Origin: Anaerolineae bacterium
Lineage (GTDB): Bacteria; Chloroflexota; Anaerolineae; Aggregatilineales; Phototrophicaceae
Length of the DNA: 64,000 bases
Assembly: GCA_030950085.1 (NCBI GenBank)
Contig: JAUZRW010000039.1
Location: forward strand, 51,248-115,247
Direction of reading: 5' to 3'
A model generated the notes under the pieces. It was not told the origin of the DNA, made no database searches, and was given only the letters and a program-made list of their open reading frames with translations. Below are positions 33,492-41,160 of this stretch, one piece after another. The first letter of the stretch is position 1, and every line of letters starts with the position of its first letter. The translations under genes were made by a program, and so were the position numbers.

Positions 33492-34265
33492 TCGCATTTT
33501 ACTACCACCATCAATAGATAACGTTTGACCTGTAATCCATCCGGCGTTATCTGACGCGAAAAATAACACACCATCGGCAATATCAGCAGGCGAACCTAAG
33601 CGACGCAATGGGATTGACTCAAGTAGTGCCTTTTGCCCATCTTCACCATATGATTGCCATTGCTTCTCTGTTGTGGGGTTGCTGCGTACAAAGCCGGGCG
33701 CAATGTTATTTACAGTGATATTCCATTTACCGAGTTCATGAGCGAGCTGACGTGTGAGACCAATTTGGGCAGCTTTTGCTGAGGCATAGGCTTGAATCCC
33801 CGTAAGACTTACATCCAATCCTGCGCCACTACTGATGTTGATAATTCGACCCCATTGATATTTTTTCATACTCGGAGCAACAGCCTGAGAAAAATAAAAT
33901 GCACCGCGTGTATTCACTTCATAGATGCTGTTCCAATCTTCTTCTGAAATTTCTTCCAACGGTCTGCCAACCTGTCCCAAAACACCCCCTGCATTGTTGA
34001 CTAGAACATCAACTTTTTCATGGACAGTGAGCGCCTCATTGACAAAAGCAAAAACAGCATCTCTATCTCGCACGTTGACTGTTCGCACTTCACAAGAACC
34101 ACCTGCCTCAAGACAGAGTTTATGTGTTTCTTCCAAATTTTCTGCTTGAATATCACATGCCCATACAGTTGCGCCATTTTCAGCAAATGCTAGAGCAATC
34201 GCACGACCAAAGCCATGTGCTGCACCTGTGATGATGGCGACCTTATTATCAAAAGAGATATTCAT
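33489..34265 (-). CDS. Short-chain dehydrogenase/reductase
   Basis: The product is 258 residues with the classical SDR set: GAAHGFGRAIA cofactor motif, NNAGG, catalytic Ser in INISSGAG, YASAK (Tyr and Lys), and the C-terminal GWITGQTLSIDGG. An aspartate after the second strand (ACDIQ) suggests NAD preference. Its start overlaps the PanE-like gene's stop by 4 bases, so it is the distal gene of a minus-strand operon with creatininase-like and PanE-like proteins. The substrate is unknown. Confidence 0.85.
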   Translation of the reverse strand: MNISFDNKVAIITGAAHGFGRAIALAFAENGATVWACDIQAENLEETHKLCLEAGGSCEVRTVNVRDRDAVFAFVNEALTVHEKVDVLVNNAGGVLGQVGRPLEEISEEDWNSIYEVNTRGAFYFSQAVAPSMKKYQWGRIINISSGAGLDVSLTGIQAYASAKAAQIGLTRQLAHELGKWNITVNNIAPGFVRSNPTTEKQWQSYGEDGQKALLESIPLRRLGSPADIADGVLFFASDNAGWITGQTLSIDGGSKMR

Positions 34266-35272
34266 GTTAGACTCGCTTTCAGTTCATCCAGATTTGCCAG
34301 CGATTGTTCGCGCTTACCATCTTCAATCTCATGAATCATGTTTATCCAATGCTGTGTGAATGGTATTGGTACATTGAGGCGCTTTGCCTCTGAAACAATA
34401 GTGTCATACATAACAACTTCTGTACGGCGTTTGCGGATAGCCAAATCACGCCAGATTCCACTATGGCTTTTGGCACTCTTGCGATTGAAAGCGACCATTG
34501 CAGCAAGTGATTCATCAATTTGAGACCTATCCCCATTTGGCATGAAGGCTTCAGGTACAAATCCATTGAAGCCATTTGCTTGGATACCCAATTTGCCAGC
34601 AACAGCTAAAATCTCTCTTGCTGCCGCAGTATATAAGTTATGATAAGTTCTATCAGCTAAGGCATCAGCAATCGACTCGTTGGTTAGCGCAGTCACAAAT
34701 AGCATCGCACCATAAGCCTCTTTACCCCATAAATAGCCCCAAAGATTATCCGACATGACGGCATTCGGCTCAAAGTGCAGCATGATTTCATGTAGTTTCT
34801 TAAGACGTTCGGTCATTGAACCATCAATTTCGCCTAAAACAACTGCGCCGCGTCCTCCAAAAAAGATTTCGCCCGGCGCATGATAATCTGCGCCAAAGTT
34901 GACAAATGAGCCAATCGTGCGCTCTTTGCCAACAATGTCTTGGATAATGAGTTCATTTAGCCCATTTTGTGCTGACAGAACATAGCCATTTTCTGCCAGA
35001 TGGGGTTTAAGGGCTTCGGTTGCTGCTTGTGTATGTTGCGCTTTGGTTGCTAAAATGATTGTCTCGAATGTGCCTTCGACATCTTCTGGTGTTGATGCCT
35101 TGGCTTGCACAGTAAATTCTTCAATGGGTCCCGTGATTTTTAGTCCATTTGTGTTGATGGCAGCAACATGCTCTGTAGCATTATCAACCAATAGCACATC
35201 ATATCCAGCACGAACAAGATAAGCGCCAATCGTGCCACCAATTGCTCCTGCACCCCAAATAACAAGTGTCAT
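34262..35272 (-). CDS. Ketopantoate reductase (PanE/ApbA) family
   Basis: The product is 336 residues from the ATG at 35272, two bases past the creatininase stop. It has an N-terminal nucleotide motif IWGAGAIGGTIGAYL and a C-terminal helical domain with the conserved Lys in YLWGKEAYGAML, SKAEL-like residues replaced by NRKSAKSH. PanE makes D-pantoate; with beta-alanine from the adjacent pathway it could feed pantothenate. However, ApbA-family proteins in catabolic operons often act on other 2-oxo acids, so the specific name is left open. Confidence 0.75.
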   Translation of the reverse strand: MTLVIWGAGAIGGTIGAYLVRAGYDVLLVDNATEHVAAINTNGLKITGPIEEFTVQAKASTPEDVEGTFETIILATKAQHTQAATEALKPHLAENGYVLSAQNGLNELIIQDIVGKERTIGSFVNFGADYHAPGEIFFGGRGAVVLGEIDGSMTERLKKLHEIMLHFEPNAVMSDNLWGYLWGKEAYGAMLFVTALTNESIADALADRTYHNLYTAAAREILAVAGKLGIQANGFNGFVPEAFMPNGDRSQIDESLAAMVAFNRKSAKSHSGIWRDLAIRKRRTEVVMYDTIVSEAKRLNVPIPFTQHWINMIHEIEDGKREQSLANLDELKASLT

Positions 35273-35274
35273 TA

Positions 35275-35976
35275 TTAGTCCCATCCTTCTTCGAGCAATG
35301 TGCGTGTTTCTGTAACTGCAATGTCCCAAATCGCTTGCATTTCGTCGTCTGGGCGTTGATAGATACCGCCCATATTGCCATCACCAAGATATTCGCGTAT
35401 AGCCTGTGCGCTACGAATCCGCATTTTATCGAGGTCTGCCATCGGCTTCTGCGAGTCAGGCAGTGCGACATCAGCTAACCGTGTCCACGGGAAGTTTTCC
35501 ATCCACGAGGCATGAGAACCGTTTACGTCTGTTTGCTGTACTTTTGCCCATGTTTTTGGTGCATTCCACCAGTTATGCCATTTAACCTTTGAATCGGGGT
35601 TATCCATCATCCACTCATTGACCATGCCAGCCGCCGGAGAATTGCCCCCATGCCCATTGACAATCAAAATGCGGCGGAAACCAGCGCGACGAATACTATC
35701 TAAAACATCGCGCACAACTGCTAGATAGGTTTCGATTCGCAATGTGACAGTGCCGGGATAAGCGACCCATTGCTGCGCGAGACCATATGGCACAACCGGA
35801 TATACTGGAATCCCAAGTGGTTCAGCAGAATCTTCTGCCATTTTCGAGGCAAGAATGCTATCGACACTGAGGCGGAGATAACAATGTTGTTCTGTGCTGC
35901 CGAGTGGTAAGACTGCACGGTCACCTCTCTTGACGTATGCTTCAACTTGCATCCAATTCATATCTGTAATTCGCAT
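35275..35976 (-). CDS. Creatininase-family amidohydrolase
   Basis: The product is 233 residues. It shows the family pattern GSTEQH..L.LSVDS for metal ligation, YGLAQQWVAYPGTVTL, and NGHGGNS. The usual GSxEQHGPHLP is altered to GSTEQHCYLRL, so side residues in the metal loop differ. Creatininases and their relatives open small cyclic amides, including creatinine and other metabolites. The position beside a pyrimidine/hydantoin-like catabolic island suggests a related ring as substrate. It is first in an operon with PanE- and SDR-like genes. Confidence 0.82.
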   Translation of the reverse strand: MRITDMNWMQVEAYVKRGDRAVLPLGSTEQHCYLRLSVDSILASKMAEDSAEPLGIPVYPVVPYGLAQQWVAYPGTVTLRIETYLAVVRDVLDSIRRAGFRRILIVNGHGGNSPAAGMVNEWMMDNPDSKVKWHNWWNAPKTWAKVQQTDVNGSHASWMENFPWTRLADVALPDSQKPMADLDKMRIRSAQAIREYLGDGNMGGIYQRPDDEMQAIWDIAVTETRTLLEEGWD

Positions 35977-36027
35977 AATCTATCCCTATGCTTTCTGATT
36001 TCTTCACGAAAAATTAAAATGACTTGC

Positions 36028-36708
36028 TTATGTCATTACATCTAACAGTGCTTCTACACAATTACGCCCAAAATTGATACAACCTTCAGCAAGTAGCGTA
36101 TCGCCGAGTGCTGGTTCACGAAATGGTAGCTCGACCACCCATGACGGACAGCCATAAGTATGAAAAATGTGGCTCACGGATAAACCCTGTGCTGGCATTG
36201 TTCCTGAACGGATCTCTTCGGGTGGTGGCCACAATTCGGGGTGTTTCTCAGCCAAAAAAGCCTCAAATTGATTTTGACAGGCTATTTGCTCTGGATTCAT
36301 ATCAACAGCGGGTCCAATTAACCAGATAAAAGGGCGTGTTTCGTCGCCGTGCATATTAATGAAATAATCACAACCTGTTTTAGCTATAGCAGCAACGACA
36401 GCTTGTATTTCTGGTGCAGCATCAGGCGCATCATGCCACACACGATTGAGGTCAACCCCTGCTGCATTGGCACGTAAATTACCTGCTGCGCTACCATCAG
36501 GATTCATATTCGGCACGACATAAATCGTCGCTTTTTCGAGAATCTGTTGTGTCATGGAATCTGATGTATCCAACAAACGGCGGATAAACCCCTCAGTTGC
36601 ATATTCTGCCATTGGTTCACCGGCATGTTGGCGCGATACAAGCCAGATAATCTTTGTATCTTGTCGTGTCTCATCACCAAAGACCAATACATCCAAAGAA
36701 GTCACCAT
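36028..36708 (-). CDS. M14-type zinc carboxypeptidase, short form
   Basis: The product is 226 residues. Zinc-site and catalytic motifs of the cytosolic M14 branch are present: SRQHAGEPMAEY (H-x-x-E), NPDGSAAGN and VDLNRVW, INMHGDE, and VELPF with the catalytic Glu. Family members of this branch are usually about 375 residues with an N-terminal beta domain of about 120-130 residues. That domain is absent here, and no in-frame coding remains are seen upstream to 36976. It is either a compact variant or a 5'-truncated gene; the catalytic core itself is complete. Confidence 0.7.
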   Translation of the reverse strand: MVTSLDVLVFGDETRQDTKIIWLVSRQHAGEPMAEYATEGFIRRLLDTSDSMTQQILEKATIYVVPNMNPDGSAAGNLRANAAGVDLNRVWHDAPDAAPEIQAVVAAIAKTGCDYFINMHGDETRPFIWLIGPAVDMNPEQIACQNQFEAFLAEKHPELWPPPEEIRSGTMPAQGLSVSHIFHTYGCPSWVVELPFREPALGDTLLAEGCINFGRNCVEALLDVMT

Positions 36709-36837
36709 TCAAATAGTATCGTGTCTCAGGGGTGATGCAAAACAGACAATATGAAATGGACTTATTCTGATAGCAGAAACACCATGAAATCGAGTATACT
36801 GAGGCACTTGAAAATAACGAATTACACAGTCTATACA

Positions 36838-36928
36838 TAAGCCCCTTTCGGGGTTTCGCCGCGCCTCACACAAAATTGCAATATAAGACGAGTGTTAGGA
36901 CGTTATCGCAAATAGTTTATTAAACAAG
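36838..36928 (+). repeat. Dispersed intergenic element, copy B (91 bp)
   Basis: It starts TAAGCCCCTTTCGGGGTTTC and keeps CCTCACACAAAATTGCAA, ending in TTTATTAAACAAG, 48 bases before the ATG at 36977. Here no gene ends at the TAA, so the stop triplet belongs to the element itself. It is the same length as copy A. Confidence 0.75.
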
Positions 36929-36976
36929 TTTGCGTATTTCTTTTGAGTTGTAAATTACACGAGAGAGACATTTAAG

Positions 36977-38053
36977 ATGGTTCAATTTATCGTTCGTCGC
37001 CTACTTTCTTCAATTCCTGTTTTATTGGGCATATTAGCGGTTACTTTCGGTTTGGCTCATGCTATTCCCGGCGACCCCTGCCGCGCAGTATTAGGTGAAC
37101 GAGCCACCGACGAAATCTGTGAGGCTTTCTTTATACGAAATGGGCTGAATGAACCACTTCCCGTACAATTTGGTATTTATCTTCGTAACTTTGTACAAGG
37201 CGATTTAGGCGATTCGCTGCGCTTTCATCGTCCTGTGAGTGAATTGCTTGTTGAACGTCTTCCGACAACTGTTGAACTGGGTTTTTTTGCGCTGACATTT
37301 GCGATTATGGTGGGTATTCCGCTCGGTGTTATCAGTGCTTATCGCCATAAATCTATGATTGATGTGGGTACGATGATTGGCGCTAACATTGGTGTTTCTA
37401 TGCCGGTCTTCTGGTTGGGTTTAATGTTAGCTTATTTATTTGGCGTTTTACTCAAGGGAACACCGCTTGCCCTACCTCCATCAGGGCGGTTAACGCCGGG
37501 AGCCAACCCAGAACCATTCTTTATGCTATGGGGGATGGTGAGCGAACCGGAAAATGCGGCAAGCATCCTTGTGTTTTTCTCACGCATTCATACACTCAAT
37601 GCCATCCTCACGCTCAATGGGGAATTATTTGTTGATACCATGAGGCATTTAATTTTACCTGCACTAGCAGTTGGTACAATCCCACTCGCAATTATTGCGC
37701 GTATGACCCGTGCAAGTTTACTAGAGGTACTCGGTCAAGATTACGTTCGCACAGCACGTTCTAAAGGATTGAGTGAGTTCGTTGTGGTGGTTAAACATGC
37801 ACTAAGAAATGCACTTCTGCCTGTGGTGACGGTGATTGGTCTCAATTTTGGGCTTATCATTAGCGGCGCGGTACTCACAGAGACTATTTTTGGTTTGACG
37901 GGTGTAGGACGTACTTTAGTCGATAGTATCACTTCACGAGATTATACGCTGGTACAAGGTTTCACAGTTATCGTTGCCGTTGGATTTGTCGTTATCAACA
38001 TGGCAGTAGATATACTGTACGGCTATCTTGACCCACGCATTCGACTAGGATAA
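36977..38053 (+). CDS. DppB/OppB-type ABC permease
   Basis: The product is 358 residues with six predicted helices. It opens FIVRRLLSSIPVLLGI, the typical DppB start, and carries IPGDPC, GDLGDSLRFHRPV and the EAA loop GQDYVRTARSKGLSEFVVVVKHALRNALLP. It forms the membrane channel with the following DppC-like gene. The two ATPase genes of a Dpp system are not in the window. The natural ligand-binding partner is likely the convergent permuted binding protein at 39343. Confidence 0.9.
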   Translation: MVQFIVRRLLSSIPVLLGILAVTFGLAHAIPGDPCRAVLGERATDEICEAFFIRNGLNEPLPVQFGIYLRNFVQGDLGDSLRFHRPVSELLVERLPTTVELGFFALTFAIMVGIPLGVISAYRHKSMIDVGTMIGANIGVSMPVFWLGLMLAYLFGVLLKGTPLALPPSGRLTPGANPEPFFMLWGMVSEPENAASILVFFSRIHTLNAILTLNGELFVDTMRHLILPALAVGTIPLAIIARMTRASLLEVLGQDYVRTARSKGLSEFVVVVKHALRNALLPVVTVIGLNFGLIISGAVLTETIFGLTGVGRTLVDSITSRDYTLVQGFTVIVAVGFVVINMAVDILYGYLDPRIRLG

Positions 38054-38143
38054 ACCCTTTTCGGAGTTTCATCCGTGCTTCAAACAAATTTGCAAAACGA
38101 GATAATGTTTATTGGATTCATCACAGTTGCTTTGTTAAACGAG
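38051..38143 (+). repeat. Dispersed intergenic element, copy C (about 93 bp)
   Basis: The first triplet TAA is the stop of the DppB-like gene. It continues ACCCTTTTCGGAGTTTC, CAAACAAATTTGCAAAA and GAGATAAT, and ends TTGTTAAACGAG 14 bases before the DppC-like ATG. It is more diverged than copies A and B but clearly alignable over most of its length. Confidence 0.65.
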
Positions 38144-38157
38144 AGAGTAATTCTTCA

Positions 38158-39108
38158 ATGACAAAAGATAGTAAAACAACACATTCGGACGAGCATCTTC
38201 CTGTACAAATAAGGCATTCTTCCAATTTGTGGATAGAAGCAGCAAAAAATATCACTCATAATCCTTCAGCCATTATTGGCATGGTTATTCTCGGCATTTT
38301 ACTTATCATCGCTATCGCTGCGCCAATAGTTGCTACTCATGACCCTATCCTCTCGATGATAGGTCAACCGGGTGAAACAGGTCGCCTGCCCCAGAAACCA
38401 CCCTGTATTCCGCTTTTTGGTTGCGAAGAGGCACAACACATTATGGGGCTAGACCTCAATGGACGAGATGTTTTTAGTCGTGTTATCTTCGGTACACGCA
38501 CATCGTTATTTGTTGGCATGGTGACTGTTAGTCTTGCGGTTGTGGGCGGTACATCCTTAGGCGTTATAGCCGGATATGCTGGCGGCTATGTAGACAACAT
38601 CATTATGCGTATCATGGATGTTGTACTTGCATTTCCGGCATTACTTTTGGCTATTTCAATTGTGACTATTCTGGGACCGGGATTGCTGAATGCGCTTTTA
38701 GGAATCACCATAACCTTTATTCCACAGTATGCCCGTTTATCACGAGCTAGTGTTTTATCCATAAAAGAACAAGAGTTCATTGTTGCTGAACGTGCTTTGG
38801 GCGCAGGCTCATTGCGTATCATATTAAATCATATTCTGCCGAATGCCATCACGCCACTTATTGTTCAAGCTACATTGGGTATTGGAACAGCTATATTGGA
38901 TGCAGCGGCACTTTCTTTTCTAGGATTAGGCGCTCAACCCCCTACACCAGAATGGGGTCAAATGTTGAGCGAGGCACGTAATTATGTTTTTACGTCACCT
39001 CATATGGTTTTCTACCCCGGCATTGCTATTATGATTACTGTTTTGGGTTTTAATCTCTTGGGAGATGGAATGCGTGATGCGCTAGACCCGCGTTTGAATA
39101 GGCGCTAG
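38158..39108 (+). CDS. DppC/OppC-type ABC permease
   Basis: The product is 316 residues. An N-terminal cytoplasmic segment precedes IIGMVILGILLIIAIAAP, then GLDLNGRDVFSRVIFGTRTSLFVG, the DppC hallmark, and the EAA loop SRASVLSIKEQEFIVAERALGAGSLRII. It is the partner of the DppB-like permease. Together they should import peptides, opines or other small substrates, energised by ATPases encoded elsewhere. Confidence 0.9.
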   Translation: MTKDSKTTHSDEHLPVQIRHSSNLWIEAAKNITHNPSAIIGMVILGILLIIAIAAPIVATHDPILSMIGQPGETGRLPQKPPCIPLFGCEEAQHIMGLDLNGRDVFSRVIFGTRTSLFVGMVTVSLAVVGGTSLGVIAGYAGGYVDNIIMRIMDVVLAFPALLLAISIVTILGPGLLNALLGITITFIPQYARLSRASVLSIKEQEFIVAERALGAGSLRIILNHILPNAITPLIVQATLGIGTAILDAAALSFLGLGAQPPTPEWGQMLSEARNYVFTSPHMVFYPGIAIMITVLGFNLLGDGMRDALDPRLNRR

Positions 39109-39342
39109 GTCATTACTGTGTATATCGTTTGTCATGAGCTAGTAGGACATGACAAAATTTTCAGAGTTTTGACCGATACAGTGATTAGAAAATACGTAAT
39201 GCAAAGAGGCATATGACAGGAAACTCTAGGCGTGCAAAAGTTAAGCTGGTCAAACAGTGTACGCTACATATTATTTCGACTACAAACAAAAATGCTGAGT
39301 CCAACGACTCAGCATTTTTTGCTTTACATAGAGCCTAGATTT
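39109..39342. other. Convergent intergenic region
   Basis: This 234-bp gap between the DppC-like gene and the binding-protein gene contains the terminator at 39288-39319. Apart from AT-rich sequence I see no further gene. Confidence 0.4.
39288..39319. terminator. Strong bidirectional terminator
   Basis: AAAAATGCTGAGTC and GACTCAGCATTTTT form a perfect 14-bp stem around a 4-base loop. It has A and T tracts on its two sides, between convergent genes. Confidence 0.92.
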
Positions 39343-41025
39343 TTAGCCACAAGCGTCAGCATTAACCAATGACCCAAAGTATTGAATCCATAAGGAGAAG
39401 CCTTCACCTGTACCGGTGTGGTTCGGGCTAGTGCAATCACCAGCCGCTTGCCAAGTGGCAACAACATCATTGGCATCAAAGTCTGAGCCATCGTGGAATT
39501 TCACACCTTCGCGTAGGTGGAATGTCCAGACTGTGCCATCATCAGAAACATCCCAGCTTTCTGCAAGACCTGGTATGATTTCTGTACCACCAAGTGCGAA
39601 ATCAAGTAGTGATTCGCTAATCTGATGACAAGCGCGGAATGATTCGCCATCAAAGGTGTCATTGCAGTAGAGCGTGATGGGTTCAGCATTCTGCATGAAG
39701 ATTACATTATCATCATCCGGATCTCCAATCCGTGCAAATTCTTCTGTACCATCCAGAACGCCGGGGTGGAGACCTTCCATACGCGATTGCCACACGTCAG
39801 CCGAAGAAGCATGACCAAAAGGTACCCAAGGAATATTAGCTTGGATGCCTTCTGCAACCTGTGTGAAGAACGCCATTCTTTCATCGGGGTCAATCGTTTG
39901 ACCAGACGCAATCAACGGTTCATAAACATCAGCATAAGGATTACCAAACTGCGGTTGATTTTCTAGCAAACAGCATGTCAGGAAGTTATAGGCATCTGGA
40001 TAATCAGCGCCCCAACCAAGAATATGCAACGGCTCATTGCCATCACCCGAAGATTGGATAAATGTACCGGATTCAACAACTTGAACATCCGCCGCAAAAC
40101 CTGTTTCAGCTAATTGTGCTTGAAGGTCTGTAGCGATGACTCCCGGTGTCGGCAAGTAAGCTCTTACAACATCGCGGTATGTGATTGCCAAAGGACGCTC
40201 TTCGCCTGTCCGTGTATCGACAAGTGTATCCAGTGGCAGGTCAAAGCCTAAATCAGCCGCAGCTTCTTCCATTAATGCTCGCGCTCCATCAGGGTCATAT
40301 TCAGGTACACCAATGCCATCAACATGCCCGAATAAGGCAGGAGGTACAAAGTCGGTGGTCAACTGTGAGCCATCAGGGAAGAAGTTATTGACAATCCGCT
40401 CACGGTCAATAGACATTGCAAGAGCTTGACGCACGCGCACATCATCAAGTGGGAAGAAGAAATTGCTAATACCCACATAGACACCTGTTAATGCAGGAAT
40501 ATCGACAACTGTAAAGTTCGGGTCTTCACGGAATACAGGTGTATCACTCGGCGTAGCAAATTTCATACCGTCAATCGTCCCTGCACGCAGTTCAGTTGCA
40601 CGAGCAGCAGACTCAGAATTCCAGCGTAAAATCACTGTTTCTTCAACTGAGACATCGCCCCAATAATCATCGAAACGGCTAAAAACCATTTCATTACCGG
40701 GATCCCAGCGTTCTAACTTGAGAGGTCCTGTACCAATGGGGTTAGTCAACAAGTCGCCAGTCCCACCAGTTGAATCCATGTATTCACTAGGAACAATACC
40801 AAGACCCATACTTGCCATATTCGATATGAAAGGAATATCGAGATTACAGAGTGTGACCTCTACTGTGTGGGCATCAATGGCTACAATAGAACTGAAGTTA
40901 CCACCATAATCACAACCATCGGCAGAGAATGATAACATCTCATCTTGCCCTGCTACCGGAATAATCATACCTAGAACTAGGATGATTACCCCCAAAAGTG
41001 TGAGTAATCTAATTTTATTACGCAT
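39343..41025 (-). CDS. Family-5 ABC solute-binding protein, circularly permuted
   Basis: The product is 560 residues, with a signal peptide ending near VAGQ and GGAGG upstream of the ATG. It belongs to SBP_bac_5 (peptide/opine binding), but its segments are out of the usual order. Residues ~35-430 correspond to what normally follows the first ~110 residues: the [28 protein letters not shown] and [16 protein letters not shown] motifs. Residues ~438-560 contain what is normally the N-terminus: [22 protein letters not shown] and [12 protein letters not shown], ending after DANDVV. Cysteines cluster near both new termini (GCDY, NADACG). It is a probable partner of the DppB/C-like permeases. Confidence 0.85.
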   Translation of the reverse strand: MRNKIRLLTLLGVIILVLGMIIPVAGQDEMLSFSADGCDYGGNFSSIVAIDAHTVEVTLCNLDIPFISNMASMGLGIVPSEYMDSTGGTGDLLTNPIGTGPLKLERWDPGNEMVFSRFDDYWGDVSVEETVILRWNSESAARATELRAGTIDGMKFATPSDTPVFREDPNFTVVDIPALTGVYVGISNFFFPLDDVRVRQALAMSIDRERIVNNFFPDGSQLTTDFVPPALFGHVDGIGVPEYDPDGARALMEEAAADLGFDLPLDTLVDTRTGEERPLAITYRDVVRAYLPTPGVIATDLQAQLAETGFAADVQVVESGTFIQSSGDGNEPLHILGWGADYPDAYNFLTCCLLENQPQFGNPYADVYEPLIASGQTIDPDERMAFFTQVAEGIQANIPWVPFGHASSADVWQSRMEGLHPGVLDGTEEFARIGDPDDDNVIFMQNAEPITLYCNDTFDGESFRACHQISESLLDFALGGTEIIPGLAESWDVSDDGTVWTFHLREGVKFHDGSDFDANDVVATWQAAGDCTSPNHTGTGEGFSLWIQYFGSLVNADACG

Positions 41026-41160
41026 TATTTACAGCCTCCTAAAAAATGATTGACTTAGGTCAATAGTAGTTGCTTCATTATCAATTGTAGTCATTTGGAT
41101 GGCAAAAAACAAATTCCAATTCTATTTATTGGTTGTTGATCAAAATATCAAAATTTGTAG

